Below the pieces are notes generated by a model. It saw only the letters and a list, made by a program, of their open reading frames with translations, was not told the origin of the DNA and did no database searches. From Syntrophales bacterium (GTDB lineage: Bacteria; Desulfobacterota; Syntrophia; Syntrophales; UBA2210), in assembly GCA_030655735.1 (NCBI GenBank), contig JAUSPK010000081.1, positions 1 to 9,031 on the forward strand: a stretch of DNA of 9,031 bases. The letters are read 5' to 3'. A program made the position numbers and the translations under genes. Of the stretch, positions 1 through 4,793 are shown in pieces; the first letter of the stretch is position 1; every line of letters starts with the position of its first letter.

Positions 1-1550
1 TCATCTATATGCCCATGATCCCGGAGGCCCCGGTTGCCATGCTCGCCTGCGCGAGGATAGGTGCCGTGCATTCCGTTGTGTTCGGAGGGTTTGCGCCCAA
101 CGAACTGGCAATCCGCATCGACGATGCGAAACCGAAGGTTATTGTCTCTGCTTCCTGCGGCATTGAAGGGAAAAAGGTCCTTCCCTACAAACCGCTCCTG
201 GATGAGGCAATCGAGATATCAGATCACAAACCGGAGAAGTGCGTTATCTTCCAGCGCCCCCAGGTTGAAGCCCCCCTTACCCCGGGGCGCGATTTTGACG
301 GGGCCGCCCTGATGAGCACGGCACAGCCGGCGGACTGCGTCGCAGTTGCGGCGACAGACCCCCTCTACATCCTCTACACGTCCGGGACAACCGGCAAGCC
401 GAAGGGGGTCGTGCGCGACAATGGCGGCCACGCCGTCGCCCTGAAATGGTCTATGAAATACCTCTACGGCGTACAACCGGGTGAGGTATTCTGGGCGGCA
501 TCCGATGTGGGATGGGTTGTCGGTCATTCATACATCGTGTACGCTCCCCTCCTGGCAGGCTGCACGACGATCGTATACGAGGGGAAACCGGTTGGAACGC
601 CCGACCCCGGAGCCTTCTGGCGTGTCATCTCCGAGCATGGCGTTTCCGTGCTGTTTACCGCTCCGACGGCATTCCGCGCCATAAAGAAGGAAGACCCGAA
701 CGCCGAGTACCTGAAGAAATATGATATCGCCTCCCTGCGGTATCTCTTTCTGGCCGGCGAACGGCTCGATCCAGACACCTACCACTGGGCATCTACTATG
801 CTGAAGATACCGGTCATCGACCACTGGTGGCAGACGGAAACGGGGTGGGGTATTGCCGCGAACTGCATGGGCATTGAGCCCTTTCCCGTCAAGGCGGGGT
901 CTCCCACAAAGGCCGTCCCCGGCTACAATGTCCAGATCGTGGATTCCGATGGAAACGCAATCCCCACCGGAGAGGATGGCATTATAGCAATCAAGCTTCC
1001 CCTCCCTCCGGGGTGCCTGCCAACCCTGTGGAACGACGATAAGCGATTTCTTGAATACGTAACCGAGATACCGGGATTCTATGTGACCGGCGACGGAGGC
1101 CATATAGATGAAGACGGATATCTCTTTATCATGGGGCGTATGGATGATGTCATCAATGTAGCGGGGCACCGACTCTCCACCGGCGCCATGGAAGAGGTGG
1201 TGGCAAAGCACAAGGATGTTGCGGAATGCGCCGTCCTCGGGGCGAATGAGCAGCTTAAGGGTCAGATCCCTGTCGGTTTTGCCGTCCTGAAGGCAGGGGT
1301 TGATCGCGATCCGGATGAAATCGCCAAGGAGCTGGTACAGATGGTGCGGTCGGATATCGGGGCCGTTGCCTGCTTTAAGCAGTGCGCCATTGTTAATGCC
1401 CTTCCCAAGACCCGCTCCGGCAAGACACTGAGGGCAACGATGCGCAAGATAGCTAACGGCGAAGAGTACACTGTCCCCTCAACGATCGAAGACGAATCGG
1501 TTCTCGTCGGCATCGAGGAGGCAACGAAAAAGTTAGGACTGGGGAAATAA
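1..1550 (+). CDS. prpE: AMP-forming short-chain acyl-CoA synthetase, propionyl-CoA synthetase (PrpE/ACSS3) type, 5' end outside window
   Basis: This cytoplasmic enzyme would activate propionate (or acetate) to its CoA thioester through an acyl-adenylate, using ATP and releasing AMP and PPi. The reading frame is already open at the left edge (first whole codon at 3) and ends with TAA at 1548-1550, giving 515 residues of a family usually about 630 long, so roughly the first 120 residues are missing. ATG codons at 9 and 15 fall inside the conserved YMPMIPEA segment and are not the real start. Visible motifs are the P-loop TSGTTGKPKG (378-407), the adenylate motif WWQTETG (825-845), YVTGDGG near 1080, the hinge region GRMDDVINVAGHR near 1134, and PKTRSGK (1404-1424), whose last lysine (1422-1424) is the catalytic residue and the usual acetylation site. 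VVRDNGG, SDVGWVVGHSYIVY and LAGERLD resemble PrpE/ACSS3 more than E. coli Acs. Substrate preference within C2-C4 acids cannot be read from sequence. No stop or frameshift is seen. Confidence 0.9.
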   Translation, partial: IYMPMIPEAPVAMLACARIGAVHSVVFGGFAPNELAIRIDDAKPKVIVSASCGIEGKKVLPYKPLLDEAIEISDHKPEKCVIFQRPQVEAPLTPGRDFDGAALMSTAQPADCVAVAATDPLYILYTSGTTGKPKGVVRDNGGHAVALKWSMKYLYGVQPGEVFWAASDVGWVVGHSYIVYAPLLAGCTTIVYEGKPVGTPDPGAFWRVISEHGVSVLFTAPTAFRAIKKEDPNAEYLKKYDIASLRYLFLAGERLDPDTYHWASTMLKIPVIDHWWQTETGWGIAANCMGIEPFPVKAGSPTKAVPGYNVQIVDSDGNAIPTGEDGIIAIKLPLPPGCLPTLWNDDKRFLEYVTEIPGFYVTGDGGHIDEDGYLFIMGRMDDVINVAGHRLSTGAMEEVVAKHKDVAECAVLGANEQLKGQIPVGFAVLKAGVDRDPDEIAKELVQMVRSDIGAVACFKQCAIVNALPKTRSGKTLRATMRKIANGEEYTVPSTIEDESVLVGIEEATKKLGLGK

Positions 1551-1560
1551 TATCCAATCA

Positions 1561-1588
1561 CACACTATGGTGTGGCGGCTTGTGCCGC
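1561..1588 (+). promoter_or_regulatory. Two tandem small hairpins in the leader of the ATP-grasp gene
   Basis: In the 65-nt gap between the synthetase stop and the next ATG, two perfect 5-bp stems lie back to back. They are CACAC-TATG-GTGTG (1561-1574) and GCGGC-TTGT-GCCGC (1575-1588). The second is followed by TTTGGTTT and then by the ribosome binding site of the next gene. They could be a weak terminator or attenuator, an mRNA processing or stability element between two operon genes, or chance. Only the pairing is seen; the role is inference. Confidence 0.35.
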
Positions 1589-1615
1589 TTTGGTTTGAAA
1601 GGGAGAGGGGACACA

Positions 1616-2290
1616 ATGAAAGAGATACTACAAAAAGCGATCGACAAAAAACAGAAGGCCTTGTCCGAGTATGATTCGAAACGTGTCGTTGCATCGGCGG
1701 GCGTTGCGATAACGAGAGAAGGTCTTGCGGGTTCCAAGGATGAAGCCGTCACACTGGCCGAAAAGCTGGGGTTCCCGGTCGTCCTGAAAGGGTGTTCCAG
1801 CACGCTGACCCACAAGACGGAAATGGGGATGGTCAAACTGAACCTGGGCAACAGTGAAGCCGTGGCCCAGGCATATGATGACATTATTAAAGCCGGCGTC
1901 GAGCTCGACGGTGTGCTGGTACAGGAGATGATCAAGGGGGACAGGGAATTTGTCATAGGTCTCACCCGTGATCCCCAATTTGGTCCGTGCGTCATGTTCG
2001 GCCTGGGCGGGATATTCACCGAGGTCCTGAACGACGTCAGCTTCAGGGTAGCTCCGATCACGGAGATCGACGCCATGGAGATGATAGAAGAGATAAAGAC
2101 CAAAAAACTGCTCGATGAATTTCGCGGAAGTCCGGCCGTCGACAAAAAGGCACTCGTCAAGGCGCTGGTGGGCATAGGCAAACTCGGGGATGAAAATGAC
2201 CAGATCGCGGAGATAGACATCAATCCCGTCATCATCTCGGGGGATCAACCTGTCGCCGTTGATGCGTTGGTCGTACTCGCTAATTCGTAA
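1616..2290 (+). CDS. ADP-forming acetyl-CoA synthetase family, beta subunit (ATP-grasp domain protein)
   Basis: This 224-residue protein matches the stand-alone beta subunit (about 225-235 residues) of ADP-forming acyl-CoA synthetases, which couple acyl-CoA + ADP + Pi to acid + CoA + ATP. The ATP-grasp fold begins with SAGVAITREG and GFPVVLKG near residues 27-59. His66 in LTHKTE matches the phosphohistidine site of the beta subunit, followed by MGMVKLNL. VLVQEMIKGDREFVIG near 101-116, the glycine-rich GLGGIFTEV near 134-142 and the EIDINPV motif near the C terminus are typical nucleotide and metal sites. I chose ATG 1616 because AGGGAGAGG lies 5-6 nt upstream; an in-frame TTG at 1580 lies inside a hairpin and has no ribosome binding site. 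The CoA-binding alpha subunit, which completes the active site, is not in this window. It could be encoded elsewhere, or the protein could work with another partner. The close, same-strand position after the acyl-CoA synthetase suggests a shared acyl-CoA/carboxylate role. Confidence 0.85.
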   Translation: MKEILQKAIDKKQKALSEYDSKRVVASAGVAITREGLAGSKDEAVTLAEKLGFPVVLKGCSSTLTHKTEMGMVKLNLGNSEAVAQAYDDIIKAGVELDGVLVQEMIKGDREFVIGLTRDPQFGPCVMFGLGGIFTEVLNDVSFRVAPITEIDAMEMIEEIKTKKLLDEFRGSPAVDKKALVKALVGIGKLGDENDQIAEIDINPVIISGDQPVAVDALVVLANS

Positions 2291-2350
2291 CGATATCCAT
2301 ATAAGGCACACAGCCCGAAAGCAGGGGCTCAGCCACCCACTCATTGCACA

Positions 2351-2393
2351 ATACCCGCCTGTCCTCATGCCCAGCCATGGGGACAGGCGGTAT
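2351..2393 (+). terminator. Probable terminator hairpin after the acyl-CoA block
   Basis: The left arm at 2351-2364 (ATACCCGCCTGTCC) pairs with GGACAGGCGGTAT at 2381-2393, giving 13 bp with a single bulged C. The loop extends the stem by a T-G pair and CATG/CATG (2366-2369 with 2376-2379), leaving a 6-nt loop. It is followed by CTTTCTC, a pyrimidine-rich but poor T tract, so intrinsic termination may be inefficient. Its place between the ATP-grasp gene and the promoter of the regulator gene fits a boundary between two transcription units. Confidence 0.55.
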
Positions 2394-2419
2394 CTTTCTC
2401 CCGCTCCCGCAAAAACGTG

Positions 2420-2448
2420 TTGATATTTAAACGTTCGTTTGATACAAA
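2420..2448 (+). promoter_or_regulatory. Sigma-70-type promoter of the tetR-efflux operon
   Basis: TTGATA at 2420-2425 (5 of 6 to consensus) and TACAAA at 2443-2448 (4 of 6) are separated by exactly 17 nt, the optimal spacing, about 28 nt upstream of the regulator's start codon. The palindromic operator covers the spacer and the -10 box, so a bound repressor would block RNA polymerase. This is the only convincing promoter seen for the downstream genes. Box assignment is by eye and not tested. Confidence 0.55.
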
Positions 2449-2453
2449 CGTTT
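2429..2453 (+). promoter_or_regulatory. Palindromic operator, likely bound by the adjacent TetR-family regulator
   Basis: A 25-bp imperfect palindrome has perfect 7-bp arms, AAACGTT at 2429-2435 and AACGTTT at 2447-2453, with further symmetric matches inside. It also contains a nested shorter palindrome AAACG-TT-CGTTT (2429-2440), and another AAACG stands at 2413-2417. Repeated AAACG/CGTTT half-sites next to a tetR gene are typical of TetR-family operators. The site overlaps the -10 box, so autorepression of the whole operon is the natural reading. Binding by this protein is inference. Confidence 0.65.
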
Positions 2454-2475
2454 TCAACGGAAGGGAGCGAGGAAC

Positions 2476-3123
2476 ATGTCCCCGGACAACAAAAGCGCAA
2501 CAACCCGGAATCGCCTGCTGGAAGTAGCCGAAGCATTGTTTGCTCAAAAGGGCTACGATGCGGTAAGCGTGCGGGAGATTACCAACGCCGCGCGCTGCAA
2601 CCTTGCCGCGGTAAATTACCATTTCGGCAACAAGAAGACCCTCTACATGCACATGTTCCGCGAACGCTGGATGTCCAGGGCGCAGCGTATTCTCACCTGT
2701 TTTGAGGAAAACCTTGCAGGCCGTGACGAAACATCATCCTCATCCGTCATTCAAGCCCTGGCCGAGGCATTTATCAAGGGCCCTCTTACGGACGAAGAAC
2801 GCCTGTACCACTTCCAGCTCATGACCCGCGAGCTGATCAAACCGACCGATGCCTTTGAAATGGTGGCGACGGAAACGATGCGCCCCTTTCTTGAAAAGCT
2901 GGGACAGCGACTGAAGCCCTGTCTGTCGGATACGGGGGATGAAGAACGCACGCTTCTCAATATACTGAGTATTATCTCGATGGTCATCTATTTCAATTTT
3001 GCCAGGGTACCGGTATCGAAGATCATCGGGCATGCCTACGACGAGCCGTTCAAGGACCGGCTGGTCCAGCACATTGTCCAGTTCTCTCTTTCCGGCATAC
3101 CCCTGAGGGAGGACACGCGGTGA
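2476..3123 (+). CDS. TetR/AcrR-family repressor, CecR-like (DUF1956-type ligand domain)
   Basis: This 215-residue DNA-binding repressor is predicted to control the efflux genes behind it. Residues about 10-57 form the TetR helix-turn-helix: RNRLLEVAEALFAQKGYDAVS, then VREITNAARCNLAAVNYHFGNK, including the family hallmark YHFGNK. The remaining, mostly helical part includes YHFQLMTREL (111-120) and a METMRPFLE-like stretch (ATETMRPFLE, 131-140), followed by a hydrophobic helix near 163-178. This resembles the C-terminal domain of E. coli CecR (YbiH), which also sits beside an envelope export system. ATG 2476 is preceded by AAGGGAG (2461-2467) at 8 nt. Its stop TGA overlaps the GTG start of the next gene by 4 nt, so the two are translationally coupled and the regulator is the first gene of the operon. 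The overlapping operator implies autoregulation. The inducing ligand is unknown; the pump's own substrate is the usual guess. Confidence 0.9.
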   Translation: MSPDNKSATTRNRLLEVAEALFAQKGYDAVSVREITNAARCNLAAVNYHFGNKKTLYMHMFRERWMSRAQRILTCFEENLAGRDETSSSSVIQALAEAFIKGPLTDEERLYHFQLMTRELIKPTDAFEMVATETMRPFLEKLGQRLKPCLSDTGDEERTLLNILSIISMVIYFNFARVPVSKIIGHAYDEPFKDRLVQHIVQFSLSGIPLREDTR

Positions 3124-4604
3124 AGCACAGGGCATTTTCCTTGTTCGTGGCCCTCTCTGTCTCCGTGGCCCTTACAGGGTGCATGAAGATAGGCCCCGAT
3201 TTTACAAAACCCGATATGGGCCCGCAGATCAGGGCCTCGTATCAGAATGTCATCTCCGGAGCCGGCACGGGGCAGATTACCGACCGGTGGTGGACGGCTT
3301 TCAATGATCCCGAATTGGACCGGCTGGTGGAGGGGGTACGGTCAGGCAACCTGGACATCAAAAAGGCCCTGGCCGCGATCTCGGAACTCCAGTCTTATTT
3401 CGTCCAGTCCAGGGCGGATCGTTTCCCCAATCTCCAGATTCAGGGAACGGCGGCGCGGCAGCGCTACCAAACAGGGTTCGGATCGAGCGCATCCCCCTTT
3501 TCGTTGCCGGCATCAGCCGAATCGAACGCATACGCCCTTTCCCTGCCGGCATCCTTTGAGATCGACCTCTGGGGCCGTCTGGCCCGGGCCGAAGAAGCCA
3601 CCTTGGCAACCCTCTTAAAGACGGAGGAAAATGCCCGAACTGTTGCCCAGACCATCATATCCGAAACGATAACGTCATACTTCCAGATCGAATCCCTGGA
3701 GCGGAGGATTCAGATAACGAAGCAGAGCATAGAAAGTTACCGCCGAAACCTCTCATTTGTGGAGCGGAGGTATGAAGGGGGAATGGCATCCATCCTCGAC
3801 CTGAGGCAGGCACGGCGCGCCCTTGCCCAGGCGGAGGCCTCCCTCCCCTCGCTGCGGCAGGAACTCGGCATCAGACAGCAGAGCCTGGCTGTCCTGTCCG
3901 GGCGGTATCCGGAGACCCGATCGCCCCGGACACAGCCGGAGGATTATTTCACCCTTCCCCTTGCCGTCCCCCCGGGCCTGCCCTCCGACCTCCTCCTGCG
4001 CAGGCCGGACATCAGGGCGGCCGAGGCAAGCCTGCGCGCGCTGAACGCGAAGATCGGCGTCGCCAAGGCCAGCCGTTTTCCCACAATTAAACTGACAGGA
4101 AGCTTCGGCTACTCCAGCAGTGAACTCGATCAACTGTTCGTGCCGGGAAGCAACGTATGGAATATCACCTTCGGGGTGCTTCACCCTCTCTTTAACGCGG
4201 GCAAGCTCAAGGCCGGACAGCGCGCCACGGAGGCACAGTTTCAACAGGGTATGGCCGATTACGCCAAGACCGTCCTCTCCGCCTTCTCTGAGGTGGAGAG
4301 CTCTCTCCTGACACGGAAAGAGCAGATAGAAAAAAGGGAGAAAATGCTGACCTTCGTCGCCGAAGCGCGGGCGACACAGAAGGTGGCCGAAAACCGATAC
4401 GAACGGGGGCTGGCAAGCTATCTTACCGTGCTGGACTCGCAGCAGGCCCGCTTTCAGGCTGAAGAAAGCCTGGTTCTGGTCGAGCTTGCCATCCTCAGCA
4501 ACCGGGTAACACTTCACCGCGCCCTGGGCGGCGGGTGGGGCGACCCGCAGAGCCGGAAACCACCGGAGCAGGGGGATGAACAAAAAAAAGCGGATAACCA
4601 ATAA
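3120..4604 (+). CDS. Outer-membrane efflux lipoprotein, NodT/OprM-type (RND outer-membrane factor)
   Basis: This 494-residue protein would form the trimeric outer-membrane and periplasmic duct through which the pump exports substrate. It starts with a lipoprotein signal: a positive start, a hydrophobic stretch, then LTGC with Cys21 as the lipidation site. Two outer-membrane efflux domains follow. The first has DRWWTAFNDPELDRLV (55-70) and SFEIDLWGRLARAEEA (145-160); the second has PSDLLLRRPDIRAAEASLRA (288-307), SRFPTIKLTGSFG (318-330) and NRYERGLASYLTVLDSQQ (425-442). All are hallmarks of the NodT family, and the length is normal. The start is GTG at 3120, overlapping the tetR stop by 4 nt and preceded by GAGGGAGG at about 8 nt. 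No better ATG exists before the signal peptide. A 13-residue stretch near 122-147 looks tandemly duplicated. The last 20 or so residues are charged and low in complexity. The stop codon lies in the direct repeat that flanks a small inserted element. Confidence 0.95.
   Translation: MKHRAFSLFVALSVSVALTGCMKIGPDFTKPDMGPQIRASYQNVISGAGTGQITDRWWTAFNDPELDRLVEGVRSGNLDIKKALAAISELQSYFVQSRADRFPNLQIQGTAARQRYQTGFGSSASPFSLPASAESNAYALSLPASFEIDLWGRLARAEEATLATLLKTEENARTVAQTIISETITSYFQIESLERRIQITKQSIESYRRNLSFVERRYEGGMASILDLRQARRALAQAEASLPSLRQELGIRQQSLAVLSGRYPETRSPRTQPEDYFTLPLAVPPGLPSDLLLRRPDIRAAEASLRALNAKIGVAKASRFPTIKLTGSFGYSSSELDQLFVPGSNVWNITFGVLHPLFNAGKLKAGQRATEAQFQQGMADYAKTVLSAFSEVESSLLTRKEQIEKREKMLTFVAEARATQKVAENRYERGLASYLTVLDSQQARFQAEESLVLVELAILSNRVTLHRALGGGWGDPQSRKPPEQGDEQKKADNQ
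3482..3553 (+). repeat. Tandem 39-bp repeat (13 codons) inside the outer-membrane factor gene
   Basis: Two 33-bp segments, 3482-3514 and 3521-3553, match at 27 of 33 positions and start 39 nt apart, keeping the reading frame. They encode SSASPFSLPAS and ESNAYALSLPAS, sharing the pattern SxAxxxSLPAS, just before the conserved EIDLWGR. This is probably an in-frame duplication in the first beta-strand/loop region of the duct. It could also be convergent use of similar strand-forming residues. Confidence 0.5.
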
Positions 4605-4605
4605 C

Positions 4606-4625
4606 TGATGCATTCGTAAAAAGTC
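4606..4625 (+). repeat. Left terminal inverted repeat of the miniature element
   Basis: The core TCGTAAAAAGTC (4614-4625) is the exact reverse complement of 4741-4752, and the outer TGATG (4606-4610) mirrors CATCA at 4756-4760. Three bases between them differ. It starts 1 nt after the TAA stop of the outer-membrane factor gene. Confidence 0.75.
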
Positions 4626-4633
4626 ATCAAGTT

Positions 4634-4668
4634 CCCTCTCCCTTGATGGGAGAGGGTTGGGGTGAGGG
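4634..4668 (+). repeat. Hairpin and + strand G-quadruplex motif inside the miniature element
   Basis: CCCTCTCCC (4634-4642) pairs perfectly with GGGAGAGGG (4648-4656) around the loop TTGAT. The G-rich strand continues so that 4648-4668 has four G runs, GGG-AGA-GGG-TT-GGGG-TGA-GGG, a textbook quadruplex pattern with loops of 3, 2 and 3. Whether it folds as duplex stem or quadruplex is unknown. In mRNA it lies between the outer-membrane factor and adaptor cistrons. Confidence 0.6.
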
Positions 4669-4698
4669 TAGAATGCGACTCCATTTCACGCGCTTACG

Positions 4699-4734
4699 CC
4701 CCCTCCCCTTTATCCCCTCCCGCCAGGGGAGGGG
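4699..4734 (-). repeat. Hairpin and - strand G-quadruplex motif inside the miniature element
   Basis: On the + strand this reads CCCCC-T-CCCC-TTTAT-CCCC-T-CCC (4699-4721), so the - strand carries four G runs with loops of 1, 5 and 1. The last part, CCCCTCCC (4714-4721), also pairs with GGGAGGGG (4727-4734) around GCCAG. It can compete with pairing to the G-rich tract at 4648-4668. Confidence 0.55.
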
Positions 4735-4740
4735 AAACCC

Positions 4741-4760
4741 GACTTTTTACGAGACCATCA
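4741..4760 (-). repeat. Right terminal inverted repeat of the miniature element
   Basis: GACTTTTTACGA (4741-4752) is the exact inverse of the left core, and CATCA (4756-4760) closes the element before the repeated ATAAC. The adaptor gene's own leader resumes at about 4766, with its ribosome binding site at 4782-4790. Confidence 0.75.
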
Positions 4761-4793
4761 ATAACTGACAACCGACCTTTCAAGGGGAAGACA

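Larger units (their letters stand above)
4606..4760. mobile_element. MITE-like miniature inverted-repeat element inserted within the efflux operon
   Basis: A roughly 155-bp non-coding element is bounded by 20-bp terminal inverted repeats, 4606-4625 and 4741-4760, matching at 17 of 20 positions: TGATG, 3 variable bases, then TCGTAAAAAGTC. It is flanked by ATAAC on both sides (4601-4605 and 4761-4765). The direct repeat can be read as 10 bp, CAATAACTGA (4599-4608 and 4759-4768), so the exact border is uncertain by a few bases. Either way the insertion adds 160 bp; without it the outer-membrane factor stop and the adaptor ATG would be 29 nt apart. It has no transposase, so it would have been moved by an enzyme encoded elsewhere. 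The interior is two C/G-rich hairpins. Similar CCCTCTCCC/GGGAGAGGG and GTAAAAAGTC repeats occur, as far as I recall, in many proteobacterial genomes; I could not search. Confidence 0.75.

Noticed and set aside
1580..1615. TTG at 1580 as an alternative start adding 12 residues to the ATP-grasp protein
   Set aside because: It falls within a hairpin, has no ribosome binding site, and the ATG at 1616 has an excellent one.
1558..2235. Long open frame on the - strand (225 codons) opposite the ATP-grasp gene
   Set aside because: Its serine- and proline-rich translation matches no family I know, and it lies wholly opposite a gene with clear conserved motifs; it is an antisense shadow.
2312..2329. 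Small hairpin AGCCC/GGGCT downstream of the ATP-grasp gene
   Set aside because: Only 5 bp with an 8-nt loop and no T tract; the stem at 2351-2393 is far stronger.
3753..4613. 286-codon open frame on the - strand opposite the outer-membrane factor
   Set aside because: Low-complexity, basic translation with no recognisable domain, opposite a strongly conserved NodT coding sequence; an effect of codon bias.
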